From contig CAVRJC010000011.1 of the NCBI GenBank assembly GCA_963721435.1, forward strand, positions 1 to 64,000: 64,000 nucleotides of DNA, read 5' to 3'. Positions 1 through 8,566 of the stretch are shown here, one piece after another (position 1 is the stretch's first letter; every line of letters begins with the position of its first letter). The translations under genes were made by a program, and so were the position numbers. This DNA comes from CAVRJC01 sp963721435. GTDB lineage: Bacteria; Actinomycetota; Acidimicrobiia; IMCC26256; DASPTH01. A model generated the notes under the pieces. That model searched no databases. It saw nothing but the letters and a program-made list of their open reading frames with translations, and was not told the origin of the DNA.

Positions 1-116
1 GTGCGAACATGTCCTGTTGTCGACGACGTGCCGGGCGCGGATCGAGCCGGTGCCGTGCTGCCACATGCGCTCAGCATCGCTACACATCCGGCCACGGCTG
101 CGATGCCAACCCGCAC
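1..116 (-). CDS. Putative lipoprotein, N-terminal part only
   Basis: Read on the minus strand from a GTG at 116, the frame stays open for 38 codons to the window edge. It begins with a short Arg-led start, a hydrophobic stretch and a lipobox-like LSAC followed by GS, then a Ser/Thr/Pro-rich linker, which is the layout of a type II lipoprotein signal. The rest lies outside the window, so the function is unknown. No good ribosome-binding site precedes the GTG, so the exact start is uncertain. I see no gene in 117-330. Confidence 0.4.
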   Translation of the reverse strand, partial: MRVGIAAVAGCVAMLSACGSTAPARSAPGTSSTTGHVR

Positions 117-330
117 AGTCGATCATGTTCGCGCGGACGAGCCCGACCACCCATATCTGATGCCGATCGGCGCTCGAGTTCGTCGCACAGAACGTGCGAC
201 AGAACGCGCGCAGGATCGCGACGGCAGCGCGCTCATAACGGCACGTCGGTGTGCGCGTGGCGACACGTCGAGCTGGTGCGTCTTGTGTGCCGAAGTCGTC
301 GCCGAGCGAGTGCCGATCAGCGGTTCGGTA

Positions 331-681
331 CTACTTGAACCAGATGCGTTGGTAGTCGCGGCTCATGGGGTGCAGGAGCAGCGCGATGAGCGCACCCGAG
401 AACAGCAGGCCGAGCGGGTCGTGGAAGAGCGAGAGCCCGTAGATCAGTGGCCAGAAGCAGTTGAGCAACGCGCCGAACACGGCGACGCCGTAGCCCCACT
501 TCTTCTCGTTCGCGATTCCCCAACCGCCGAGCGCCATGCTCACCATCGCGACACCGGCAACCTCGACGGGGAAGCCCCGGGTGAGGTTGATGAGCCAGAA
601 GAAGGCGTCGATGTAGAGCAGGATCGTGGCGATCACCAGCGTCTGGGGCTGGAACTGGTTGACCCACTTGATGTCGTTCAC
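331..681 (-). CDS. Small multi-pass membrane protein, function unknown
   Basis: A 116-residue protein with about four hydrophobic segments (roughly residues 15-35, 40-57, 64-85 and 88-105) and few charged residues, so it is probably an integral inner-membrane protein. The GTG start overlaps the rlmN stop (GTGA at 678-681), so it is probably translated from the rlmN message. I recognise no catalytic motif or family. Its role cannot be read from the neighbours, which are RNA modification and thiol metabolism genes. Confidence 0.7.
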   Translation of the reverse strand: MNDIKWVNQFQPQTLVIATILLYIDAFFWLINLTRGFPVEVAGVAMVSMALGGWGIANEKKWGYGVAVFGALLNCFWPLIYGLSLFHDPLGLLFSGALIALLLHPMSRDYQRIWFK

Positions 682-1748
682 GGTCCCATTGTGGCCGATG
701 CCGGGGCCTCCAGGGATATCGGCTCCCGGGACCGCAGCTGGCCGCAGGCGGCGGCGATGTCGGTGCCCCGGTTGCGGCGGACCGTGGCGCTGACGCCGTG
801 GGTGCGCAGCCGGGCGGCGAGGTCGAGCAACTGCGGCCGTTCCGGGGCGTCACCGGAGAAACCGGCGGTCGGATTCAGCGGGATGAGGTTCACGTGCGCG
901 CCGCCGGGGCCCGGGAAGCCGTGCAGCAGTCGACCGAGCGCCTCGGCTTGTTCGGGCGCGTCGTTCACGCCGGCGATGCACGCGTACTCGAACGTCACCC
1001 GACGGCCCTTGGCGTCGGCGAACTCGGCGGCAGCGTCGAGCACCTGGGTGATCGGGTAGCGCAGGTTGAGCGGGACGAGCTCGTTGCGCAGCGTGTCGGA
1101 GGCCGCGTGCAGGGAGACTGCGAGCGTCACGGGGAGGCGCTCCGCCGCGAGGCGACGGATGTTCGGGACGACGCCCACGGTGCTGACGGTGATCCGCCGC
1201 GCCGAGATGCCGACGTCGTCGTGCAGCCTTTCGATCGATGCCCACACCGCGTCGTAGTTCGCGAGCGGCTCGCCCATGCCCATGTACACGACGTTGCTGA
1301 CGCGTTGCGGTGACGTCGCCGCCGCGCGCAGGACCTGTTCGACGATCTCGTTCGCGTTGAGGTGACGCTCGAAGCCGGCTTGCCCCGTCGCGCAGAACGT
1401 GCATGCCATCGCGCAACCGGCCTGCGATGACACGCACACGGTCGCGCGCGTTGGGTAGCGCATGAGCACGGTCTCGACCTGGGCGCCGTCACGCGCGCAG
1501 GCCCACAGCCACTTCGACGTCATCTCGTCGTGTGCGGTCCGTGTGATCTTCTCGTCGAGCACGAGGGGCAGCGCTTCGGCCAGTCGGGCGCGGAGCGCCC
1601 GGGAGAGTGTTGTGATGTCGTCGAGCGCGCGCTGCTGCGTGTAGAGCGCGTCCCAGAGCTGCGCGGCGCGGTAGCGAGGCTCGCCGAGGTCGTCGAGGAG
1701 CTGCTCGATCTGCGCACGGTTCGCGCCGTAGCGAGTGAGCGCACTCAT
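678..1748 (-). CDS. rlmN: Dual-specificity RNA methyltransferase RlmN (23S rRNA A2503 C2-methyltransferase)
   Basis: Radical-SAM enzyme of 356 residues. The family methylates C2 of A2503 in 23S rRNA and of A37 in some tRNAs, in the cytoplasm. The cluster motif CX3CX2C is at residues 112-119 (GCAMACTFCATG), preceded by CVSSQ. YMGMGEPLANYDAV, STVGVVP and SLHAASD blocks follow, and the C-terminal catalytic cysteine lies in DIAAACGQL. The frame is open much further upstream, but the ATG at 1748 opens the conserved N-terminus and overlaps the stop of the acetyltransferase gene (ATGA), so I chose it. Length is normal for the family. Likely cotranscribed with the genes on both sides. Confidence 0.95.
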   Translation of the reverse strand: MSALTRYGANRAQIEQLLDDLGEPRYRAAQLWDALYTQQRALDDITTLSRALRARLAEALPLVLDEKITRTAHDEMTSKWLWACARDGAQVETVLMRYPTRATVCVSSQAGCAMACTFCATGQAGFERHLNANEIVEQVLRAAATSPQRVSNVVYMGMGEPLANYDAVWASIERLHDDVGISARRITVSTVGVVPNIRRLAAERLPVTLAVSLHAASDTLRNELVPLNLRYPITQVLDAAAEFADAKGRRVTFEYACIAGVNDAPEQAEALGRLLHGFPGPGGAHVNLIPLNPTAGFSGDAPERPQLLDLAARLRTHGVSATVRRNRGTDIAAACGQLRSREPISLEAPASATMGP

Positions 1749-2668
1749 GCGCGCCCCTCGACGTCGCATCCGTACGCGCGATCGAGTCGGTGGGTCGTGA
1801 ACCCGAGCGCGGTGTAGAGGCCGACGGCCGCGGTGTTCGTGGCGTCGACGAACAACATGCCGTGGGTGATCCCGCGACGTGCGAGCGACTCGAGCCCGCC
1901 GACCGTGAGCGCGCGCCCGAGGCCGGTGCCCTGACGTGACGGGTCGACGCCGATCACGTAGATCTCGCCGAGTGCGTGAGGCTCGAGCGGTGGGTGCGCG
2001 GGGTGCACCTTGGTCCAGCAGAATCCGGCCAGGCCGTCGTCGTCGAACGCGAGAAGGAAGCCCTCGGGGTCGAACCACGGCTCGGCCTCCCGGCGCTCGA
2101 TGGTCTCACGAGCCCAATTGCCCTGTTCCGGGTGCTCGGCGAACGCGCGGTTGTTCACCGCGAGCCAGGTTTCTTCGTCGGCGCCGGGTACGAACGTGCG
2201 CAGCGTCACGCGGTCGGGCCACTGCGCCGACTCCGCGAGCGGCAAGGGCACGCGGAGCTGCAGGAGATCGCGCTCGGACACGAGTCCGGCGAGCGCCGCG
2301 ACCGCGACGTCACCCTCAGATGGGGCGTGGACCCACATCGTGACGTGACCGCCACCGTGGTCGGCGACGGCGTCGAGCGACGCGCGCACCAAGTCGGCAC
2401 GCAGGTCAACTTCGTCATCGCGGGTCGCAGCCTCGAGCGACCACGCCCGGTCCCCGTGACGGGCGACGTGCGCGTAGCCGTAGGGCGTGCCGTCCGCGCT
2501 CGTGAGCAACAGCCCCACGTCGTCACGCGTGCCACCGTCGACCAGGCCGAGCCAAGTCGTCTCGCCGAACGGGGGAGTGCCGGTCGCGGCTTCGATCTCG
2601 TCGGCGAGCCGTCGCACCGCGTCCACGTCGCCGGGCGCGAACCGCTCCAGCACCCGCACGTCCGCCAT
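1745..2668 (-). CDS. mshD: Mycothiol synthase-like GNAT acetyltransferase
   Basis: 307 residues with two tandem GNAT folds. The C-terminal one carries the acetyl-CoA loop (SRQGTGLGRALT) and ends in a LYTALGF-type strand. NNRAFAEHPEQGNW in the middle is typical of MshD, which acetylates the cysteinyl amine of Cys-GlcN-Ins in the last step of mycothiol synthesis. The N-terminal GNAT half is degenerate, as in known MshD. I chose the ATG at 2668; an upstream GTG in the same frame would add 18 unconserved residues. It overlaps rlmN by ATGA. A related GNAT of other specificity remains possible, but the context of an actinobacterium favours mycothiol. Confidence 0.82.
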   Translation of the reverse strand: MADVRVLERFAPGDVDAVRRLADEIEAATGTPPFGETTWLGLVDGGTRDDVGLLLTSADGTPYGYAHVARHGDRAWSLEAATRDDEVDLRADLVRASLDAVADHGGGHVTMWVHAPSEGDVAVAALAGLVSERDLLQLRVPLPLAESAQWPDRVTLRTFVPGADEETWLAVNNRAFAEHPEQGNWARETIERREAEPWFDPEGFLLAFDDDGLAGFCWTKVHPAHPPLEPHALGEIYVIGVDPSRQGTGLGRALTVGGLESLARRGITHGMLFVDATNTAAVGLYTALGFTTHRLDRAYGCDVEGRA

Positions 2669-2754
2669 CGCGTCGAGGGTACCGGGCCAATCCCGGCTTC
2701 CCCTGTTCTCGTCTACCGTCACGACACGCGGGGAACGACGAGTGGAGGCAAGGC

Positions 2755-3528
2755 ATGGAGATGACCACGTATGAGCACGGCGTCCCGTCGTGGGTCGACA
2801 TCGGCGTTCCCGATCTCGACCAGGCCGCGGCCTTCTACTCGGGGCTGTTCGGCTGGGAATGCCCGCCGGGGCCCGAAGAGGCAGGTGGCTACCGCGTGTG
2901 CACGCTCAAGGGGAAGCCGGTCGCCGGCATCGGGCCGCAGCAGACGCCCGGCCCACCGGTGTGGGCGAGCTATGTGAACGTCGACGACGCCGAAGCGATC
3001 GTCGCCAACGTCACCGCGAGCGGCGGCACGGTCCTCGCACCGCCGATGGACGTCATGGGCCTCGGCACGATGGCCTTCTTCGTCGATCCCGTCGGCGCGG
3101 TGTTCGGCATCTGGCAGGCGGCGCTCTTCCCCGGCGCGGGCATCGTGAACGAGCCCGGCGCGTTCTCGTGGACCGAGCTGATGACCACCGACGTCGACGC
3201 GTCGAAGGAGTTCTACGGCAAGGTCTTCGGCTGGGGTGCCGAGACCCACGGCGATGGCCCGGGCGCGTACACCGAGTGGCAGGTGAACGGCCGGTCGGTC
3301 GCGGGGATGATGCAGAAGCCTCCGATGGTCCCCGCCGAGATCCCCCCGTTCTGGGGCGTCTACTTCACCGTCACCGACACCGACGCCACTCTCGAGCAGG
3401 TGAAGGCGCTCGGCGGCCAGCTGTTGACGGGCCCGATGGACATCGAGCCCGGCCGCTTCGCCGTGGTCGCCGATCCCGCCGGCGGCGCGTTCAGCGTGAT
3501 CACCATCGCCCCCGAGGACACCGCGTAG
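2755..3528 (+). CDS. Two-domain VOC (glyoxalase/bleomycin resistance fold) protein
   Basis: 257 residues made of two vicinal-oxygen-chelate domains. Both begin with a WxD/E-type strand followed by AAAFYSGLFGW or ASKEFYGKVFGW (residues about 9-125 and 135-255), and both end in a DPxGAxFxxxxx strand. The family binds a divalent metal and a small substrate. Paralogues in mycobacteria are reported as antigens or stress proteins, and the substrate here is unknown. It is preceded by GAGGCAAGGC about 5 bases before the ATG. It stands alone between the divergent mshD-like gene and nth. Confidence 0.85.
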   Translation: MEMTTYEHGVPSWVDIGVPDLDQAAAFYSGLFGWECPPGPEEAGGYRVCTLKGKPVAGIGPQQTPGPPVWASYVNVDDAEAIVANVTASGGTVLAPPMDVMGLGTMAFFVDPVGAVFGIWQAALFPGAGIVNEPGAFSWTELMTTDVDASKEFYGKVFGWGAETHGDGPGAYTEWQVNGRSVAGMMQKPPMVPAEIPPFWGVYFTVTDTDATLEQVKALGGQLLTGPMDIEPGRFAVVADPAGGAFSVITIAPEDTA

Positions 3529-3555
3529 AGGTACGCCGCGGATAGCTTCGGCACG

Positions 3556-4282
3556 ATGGCGAGGCCGCGGGGTGCGAAGCAGCGGGCGGAGGTGGTGCGC
3601 GAGCGTTTGGCCGCGCTCTATCCCGACGCGGAGTGCGCGCTGGTCCACGACAACGCGTTCCAGCTGCTGGCGGCGACGATCATGTCGGCGCAGACCACCG
3701 ACGAGAACGTCAACAAGGTCACGCCGAAGCTGTTCGCGCGCTACCCGACGCCGCGCGACCTCGCGCACGCCGATCCCGAAGCCGTCGAGGGCATCATCCG
3801 CTCGACGGGCTTCTTCCGGTCGAAGGCGAAGAACATCATCGGCATGGCACGCGCGCTCGACGACGACTTCGACGGCGAGGTCCCCACCGAGCTCGAGGAC
3901 CTCGTCAAGCTCCCGGGGGTGGGGCGCAAGACCGGCAACGTCGTGCGCTCGGTCGCGTTCGACCTCCCGGGCCTACCGGTCGACACCCACGTCGGACGGC
4001 TCTCGCTCCGGCTCAAGCTCACCAACGAGACCGATCCGGTGAAGGCCGAGCTCGACCTCAACGGGTTGGTGCCACCGGAGGAGCGCGGACGGTTCTCGCT
4101 GCGGCTCATCCTGCACGGGCGGCAGGTGTGCTTCGCGCGCAAGCCCGAACTGCGACGAATGTGTGCTCGTCGACATCTGCCCGTCGGCCGCGCCGACGAC
4201 CGCGGCGACGATGGCAGGGGCTACGGGATCAAGTCCACGAGCCGCGTCGAAGCGTGCTCCAGCGCGCGGCGGGCGTTCGTGA
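3556..4282 (+). CDS. nth: Endonuclease III, frame broken in the Fe-S loop
   Basis: DNA glycosylase/AP lyase that removes oxidised pyrimidines. The helix-hairpin-helix LPGVGRKTGNVV with catalytic Lys, the later catalytic Asp (VDTHVGRLSLRL) and an N-terminal QTTDENVN block are all present. The C-terminal 4Fe-4S pattern C-X6-C-X2-C-X5-C appears only if one base is dropped near 4144-4147 (CCCGAACTGC read as CCGAACTGC). The restored protein has 241 residues and stops at 4282. As written, the frame continues to 4341 with a nonsense tail. I regard this as a probable one-base sequence error. The 3' end overlaps a small convergent gene by 62 bases. Confidence 0.85.
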
Positions 4283-4430
4283 GTGAGCGCTCCGCTTGGT
4301 CGAGCTCACCGGTGACGGCACTGTCGTCGGTGTCGCGGTAGTCGTCGGCGATCTGCACCACACGGCGGGTCACGTCCTCGATCTGTGCACGCAGGCTCGA
4401 CAGCTCGGCGACGTCGGATTGAGCGTTCAT
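4221..4430 (-). CDS. Small coiled-coil-like hypothetical protein
   Basis: 69 residues, charged and helical, with heptad-like spacing of Leu/Val (SSLRAQIEDVTRRVVQIAD). No family recognised. Convergent with nth, overlapping its restored 3' end. The ATG at 4430 lies just downstream of the 34-bp hairpin repeats when read on the minus strand, so the repeats fall in its 5' flank as well as in that of hisD. Confidence 0.55.
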   Translation of the reverse strand: MNAQSDVAELSSLRAQIEDVTRRVVQIADDYRDTDDSAVTGELDQAERSLTNARRALEHASTRLVDLIP

Positions 4431-4438
4431 CGCACCAT

Positions 4439-4540
4439 CTTTCCCGCTCGCGAGCGAGCGGGTCTGATCAGGCTTTCCTGCTCGCGAGCGAGCGGGTCTG
4501 ATCAGGCTTTCCCGCTCGGAGGCGGGTGCCTCCGATCAGG
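4439..4540. repeat. Three tandem 34-bp repeats, each able to form a hairpin
   Basis: Copies are 4439-4472, 4473-4506 and 4507-4540. Copies 1 and 2 differ at one base. Copy 1 holds a 9-bp inverted repeat (CCCGCTCGC at 4443-4451 against GCGAGCGGG at 4454-4462). Copy 3 keeps the first 11 and last 8 bases of the unit, but its middle is replaced by a different perfect hairpin, TCGGAGGC-GGGT-GCCTCCGA. All copies end GATCAGG. The array lies between divergent genes just upstream of hisD. It could be a structured leader or terminator-like element, or a protein-binding array; the sequence does not say which. Confidence 0.8.
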
Positions 4541-4586
4541 CAATACGAGCCGATTCGCAAGGGGTGACGGTTACCATGACCCCACC

Positions 4587-5889
4587 GTGCTCACCCGACT
4601 CGACCTCCGCGGCACGTCGGATCTCGCCTCCGTGCTCGCTCGTGAGGTGGATGACGACGTCGATGTTGTCGCGTCGGTGCGCGAGATCATCGCCGCGGTC
4701 CGCGACCGTGGCGATGTCGCACTCCGTGAGCTGACCGCCCGGTTCGACGGCGCAACCGTCGACGACCTGCGCGTGCCCGCGTCCGAGCTCGATGCCGCGC
4801 TCGCGGGCGCCTCCTCCGAGCTGTGCACCGCGCTCGAGTACGCCGCCGACCGGATCCGCGCCTACCACGAGCAGCAGGCGACCGAGCCTGCCGTGCACTT
4901 CGTGCGCGACGGCATCGACGTGCGGGAGATCACACGTCCCGGTCGACCGCGCGGGGCTCTACGTGCCCGGTGGACGGGCGGCCTATCCGTCGACCGTTCT
5001 GATGACCGCGATCCCGGCCCGTGTCGCGGGCGTGGCCGAGCTGGTGCTGTGCGTCCCGCCGGCCGCCGACGGCCGCGTCGCACGCGTCACCCTCGCGGCT
5101 GCTGCACTCGTAGGCGTCGACGCGGTCTACCGGGTCGGCGGCGCGCAGGCCATCGCGGCCATGGCCTACGGCACCGAGTCCGTCCCCGCGGTCGACGTGA
5201 TCGTCGGTCCGGGCAATGCGTACGTCGCCACCGCGAAGCGCGAAGTCGCGGGCGTGGTCGGCATCGAGTCGTTCGCGGGGCCGTCGGAAGTCGTGGTCGT
5301 GGCCGACGGCAGCGCGCCCGCCGCGTTCGCGGCCGCGGATCTCCTCGCGCAAGCCGAGCACGGGCCCGGCGGGTCCGCGGTGCTCGTCACTTGGGACATC
5401 GACGTCGCCGACGCGGTCGACGCCGCGCTCGACGATCTCCTCGGCGACGCGCCGCGGCGCGCCGAGATCGATGCCACGTTGCGTGCCGGTGGCCGCACGA
5501 TCATCGTCGACGACCCGGCGGCGGCGATCGATGCGGTCAACGTCATCGCGCCCGAGCACCTCGAGCTCATCACCGAGGACCCCGACGCGCTGCTGCCACT
5601 CGTGCGCAACGCGGGCGCGGTGTTCTGCGGACTGTGGGCACCGGCGGCGATCGGCGACTACGTCGCGGGCGTGAACCACGTGTTGCCGACCGCGCGCACC
5701 GCCCGCTTCGCGAGTGCACTGCGGGTCGACACGTTCCGCAAGCACGTGCACGTCGTGCACGCAAGCGAAGAGGGCTTGGCCACCGTGGCGCCGCACGTCG
5801 CGGCCATCGCCGAGGCCGAAGGTCTCGCCGCGCACGCGGCGTCGGTCGCACTCCGCCAGGCGCTGCACGCGCGTCAGGACGCCCCATGA
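4587..5889 (+). CDS. hisD: Histidinol dehydrogenase, one frameshift
   Basis: Catalyses the last two steps of histidine synthesis, L-histidinol to L-histidine with NAD+. The N-terminal part starts at GTG 4587 and runs in one frame to about 4938. The rest, from VPVDRAGLYVPGG to the stop at 5889, is one base out of frame, consistent with an extra base near 4935-4940 (ATCACACGTC). The restored length is 433 residues, normal for HisD. Conserved blocks include GPGNAYVATAKREV, ESFAGPSEVVVVAD and the zinc-region QAEHGPGG. An alternative in-frame reading continues through hisC and is an artefact of the shift. First gene of hisD-C-B-A; the stop overlaps hisC (ATGA). Confidence 0.92.
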
Positions 5890-6971
5890 GCCCGCCGAAC
5901 CAGTCGGTCCCGCCGCGCGACGGCGTGCGCGCGCTCGAGGGGTACCACTCGCCGCAGCTCGACGTCTCGGTGCGGCTCAACACCAACGAGAGCCCGTACG
6001 AGCCCCCGGAGGAGTTCGTGGACGCGTGGCTCGACGCGCTCCGCAAGCTGCCACTGAATCGCTACCCCGACCGCGCTGCGCGCGACCTGCGCGAGGCGCT
6101 CGGCCGCCGGCTCGGGCAACCTCCCGAGCGACTCTTCTGCGCGAACGGCTCCAACGAGGTGCTGCAGACCCTCCTGCTCACCTATGGCGGCCCCGGTCGC
6201 TCCGCGCTGGTGTTCGAGCCGTCGTACGCGCTGCACTCGCACATCGCCCGTATCACCGGCACCGAGGTCGTAGTCGGCGAGCGCCGCGCCGACTACACCA
6301 TCGATCCCGACGCCGCGTGCGCGCTGATCACAGCGCACCAGCCGATCATCGTGTTCGTGTGCAGCCCCAACAACCCCACCGGCACGGTCGAGCCGGCGTC
6401 GACGGTCGCAGCGCTGCTCGACGCCACCGACGGCCTCGTGGTCGTCGACGAGGCCTACGGCGAGTTCGCGCCCGAGAGCTTCCTCTCGCAGGTGAGTGAC
6501 GACGGCCGCCTCGTCGTGGTGCGTACCTACTCCAAGGTGTGGTCGATGGCGTCGCTCCGCCTCGGCTTCGCGGTGGCCCCGACGGACGTCATCGAGCAGC
6601 TCGAGAAGGTGGTGCTGCCGTACCACCTCGCGCTCGCCACGCAGGTGGCCGGCACCATCGCGCTCGAGTTCAGCGACGAGATGACGTCACGCGTCGCGCG
6701 CCTGGTCGCGGAGCGCGACCGCCTCGAACGCGAGCTGAGCTCCGTCGGCCGGATCACGGTCGTGCCGTCGGGCGCGAACTTCGTGCTGTTCCAGGTGCAC
6801 GGCGACGGTCACGCGCTCTGGCAGGCGCTCGTCGATCGCGGCGTGCTCGTGCGCGACTTCTCGCGCTGGCCTCGCCTCACCGACTGCCTGCGTGTCACCA
6901 TCGGTACGCCGGAGGAGAACGACGCGTTTCTCGCCGCACTGCGCGAGTCGCTCGAGGAGGTCACGTCCTGA
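5886..6971 (+). CDS. hisC: Histidinol-phosphate aminotransferase
   Basis: PLP-dependent class II aminotransferase converting imidazole-acetol phosphate and glutamate to L-histidinol phosphate. 361 residues. The fold-type I markers are LNTNESPYEPP near the N-terminus, NGSNEVLQ for phosphate binding, SPNNPTGT, VVVDEAYGEF with the cofactor Asp, and the Schiff-base lysine in TYSKVWSMASLRLGF. The ATG overlaps the hisD stop and its own stop overlaps the hisB ATG (TGATG at 6969-6973), so the three genes are translationally coupled. Confidence 0.96.
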   Translation: MSPPNQSVPPRDGVRALEGYHSPQLDVSVRLNTNESPYEPPEEFVDAWLDALRKLPLNRYPDRAARDLREALGRRLGQPPERLFCANGSNEVLQTLLLTYGGPGRSALVFEPSYALHSHIARITGTEVVVGERRADYTIDPDAACALITAHQPIIVFVCSPNNPTGTVEPASTVAALLDATDGLVVVDEAYGEFAPESFLSQVSDDGRLVVVRTYSKVWSMASLRLGFAVAPTDVIEQLEKVVLPYHLALATQVAGTIALEFSDEMTSRVARLVAERDRLERELSSVGRITVVPSGANFVLFQVHGDGHALWQALVDRGVLVRDFSRWPRLTDCLRVTIGTPEENDAFLAALRESLEEVTS

Positions 6972-7552
6972 TGTCTCGGGAGTCGAAGCAGCACCGCGAG
7001 ACCAAGGAGACCACGGTCGATCTCGTGCTCGAGGTCGACGGCGGAGGCAGCGCGTCGGCGTCCACCGGCATCCCGTTCTTCGACCACATGCTCGAGCAGC
7101 TCGGCAAGCACGGCGGCTTCGACCTCCGCATCGAGGCCACCGGCGATCTCGACGTCGATCTCCACCACACCGTCGAAGACGTCGGCATCGTGCTCGGCAC
7201 CGCGCTGAAGGAGGCGCTGGGCGACAAGGCCGGCGTGCGCCGGTTCGCCAACGCCATCGTCCCGCTCGACGAGGCGCTGGTGCAGGTCGCGCTCGACCTC
7301 TCGGGTCGCCCGTTCCTCGTCTACGACGTCGATCCCGTCTCCGAGTGGATCGGCACCTTCGACCCGCAGCTGTGCGAGGAGTTCTGGCGCGCGTTCGCAG
7401 GTGGTGCGGGGATCACGCTGCACATCCGTTCGCTGAGCGGCCGCAACGGCCACCACGTGATCGAAGCGTCGTTCAAGGGCGTCGCCCGCGCGTTGCGCGA
7501 CGCGGTGAAGATCGAGGGCACGGGCGTACCGTCCACCAAGGGCACTCTGTGA
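6971..7552 (+). CDS. hisB: Imidazoleglycerol-phosphate dehydratase
   Basis: 193 residues, the monofunctional form, without the N-terminal phosphatase found in enterics. It dehydrates IGP to imidazole-acetol phosphate. Metal-binding blocks are FFDHMLEQLGKHGGFDL, DLHHTVEDVGI and RNGHHVIEASFK. It starts within the hisC stop and its stop overlaps the GTG of hisA. hisH, which in many actinobacteria sits between hisB and hisA, is absent here. Confidence 0.97.
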   Translation: MSRESKQHRETKETTVDLVLEVDGGGSASASTGIPFFDHMLEQLGKHGGFDLRIEATGDLDVDLHHTVEDVGIVLGTALKEALGDKAGVRRFANAIVPLDEALVQVALDLSGRPFLVYDVDPVSEWIGTFDPQLCEEFWRAFAGGAGITLHIRSLSGRNGHHVIEASFKGVARALRDAVKIEGTGVPSTKGTL

Positions 7553-8292
7553 GCCACAGCTTCGAGCTGTATCCCTCGATCGACATCCGTGACGGCAAGG
7601 TCGTCCGCCTCCTGCGTGGCGACTACGAGGCCGAGACCGTCTACGGCGACGATCCGGTCGCGGTGGCGCGCGGGTTCGAAGCGGCAGGCGCGCGGTGGAT
7701 CCACGTCGTCGACCTCGACGCCTCGCGCACCGGTGCGCCCGCCAACATCGGCGCCATCGAGGGGATCTGTGCCACGGTGCGTTGCAAGGTGCAGACGGGA
7801 GGTGGCGTGCGCACGGTCGAGGCAGCGGGGACGCTGCTCGGCGCGGGCATCGCGCGCGTGGTCGTCGGCACCGCCGCGGTGGAGCGCCCCGAGCTGGTCG
7901 ACGAGCTGTGCGCGGTCCATCCCGGGCACGTGGCTGTCGGCCTCGACGCGCGCGGTCGCGACGTCGCGGTGCGCGGATGGACGGAAGCGGGCGGCGGTGA
8001 TCTCGTCGATCTCGCGCACCGCTTCGAGACGTCAGGTGTGAGCGCGCTCGTCGTCACGCAGATCCACGTCGACGGCACCCTCGAAGGTCCCGATGTCGCC
8101 ACGCTCGAGCTCATGCTGTCGTCCACTGCGGTGCCGGTGATCGCGAGTGGCGGCGTCGGCACGCTCGACGACATCCGGCTCCTCGCGGGCATGGAGGTCG
8201 GCGGCCGCCGGCTCGCCGGCGTGATCGTCGGGCGCGCGATCTACGAAGGCCGCCTCACCGTCCGCGACGCGCTCGCGGCCGTGGCTTCCTGA
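7549..8292 (+). CDS. hisA: ProFAR isomerase HisA
   Basis: 247-residue (beta/alpha)8 barrel isomerising ProFAR to PRFAR. It opens with LYPSIDIRDGKVVRLLRG (catalytic Asp in the first strand) and carries the second catalytic Asp in TQIHVDGTLEGPD and phosphate loops QTGGGVRTVE and ASGGVGTLDD. I use the GTG at 7549, which overlaps the hisB stop (GTGA); the frame is open far upstream. Some actinobacteria use a bifunctional PriA here, but a separate trpF exists at 33.9 kb, so dual function is not required. Last gene of this his run: hisF, hisH, hisG and hisE are not in the window. Confidence 0.94.
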   Translation: MSHSFELYPSIDIRDGKVVRLLRGDYEAETVYGDDPVAVARGFEAAGARWIHVVDLDASRTGAPANIGAIEGICATVRCKVQTGGGVRTVEAAGTLLGAGIARVVVGTAAVERPELVDELCAVHPGHVAVGLDARGRDVAVRGWTEAGGGDLVDLAHRFETSGVSALVVTQIHVDGTLEGPDVATLELMLSSTAVPVIASGGVGTLDDIRLLAGMEVGGRRLAGVIVGRAIYEGRLTVRDALAAVAS

Positions 8293-8344
8293 CCTTCGGC
8301 GCGATACGGTCGGGAGACCACATCCCAGACTCAGGAGATGGCGC

Positions 8345-8554
8345 ATGGGCAACGGGAGCGAAATCGACGAGGGATTCTTCCTGCGGTACCGCGAGTTGCT
8401 CGACGCGGAGGACGCCGCATTCGACGAGCTCGAGCATGCCTACGAGGACGGCAACCGCGCCGAGTTCGAGGCCGATCTCGCCACCTGGCGAGGCACGGTC
8501 GAGAAGCGGGCGGCATTCCTCGAGCGCCACAGCCTGGCTCCGCTGGGCGCGTAA
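8345..8554 (+). CDS. Short acidic hypothetical protein
   Basis: 69 residues, rich in Glu/Asp and Ala, mostly helical, with no recognised motif. The ATG at 8345 follows AGGAGATGGCGC, a good ribosome-binding site, which supports it as real. It lies 52 bases after hisA and converges with the enoyl-CoA hydratase gene. Confidence 0.6.
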   Translation: MGNGSEIDEGFFLRYRELLDAEDAAFDELEHAYEDGNRAEFEADLATWRGTVEKRAAFLERHSLAPLGA

Positions 8555-8566
8555 TTCATTGCCGCG

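Noticed and set aside
1..1059. Plus-strand frame from position 1
   Set aside because: Covers the membrane protein gene and part of rlmN antisense; Arg-rich composition and no motif.
4296..6971. Open frame apparently fusing hisD N-terminus and hisC
   Set aside because: The middle part is an out-of-frame reading of hisD; the true frame is seen one base over with all HisD motifs.
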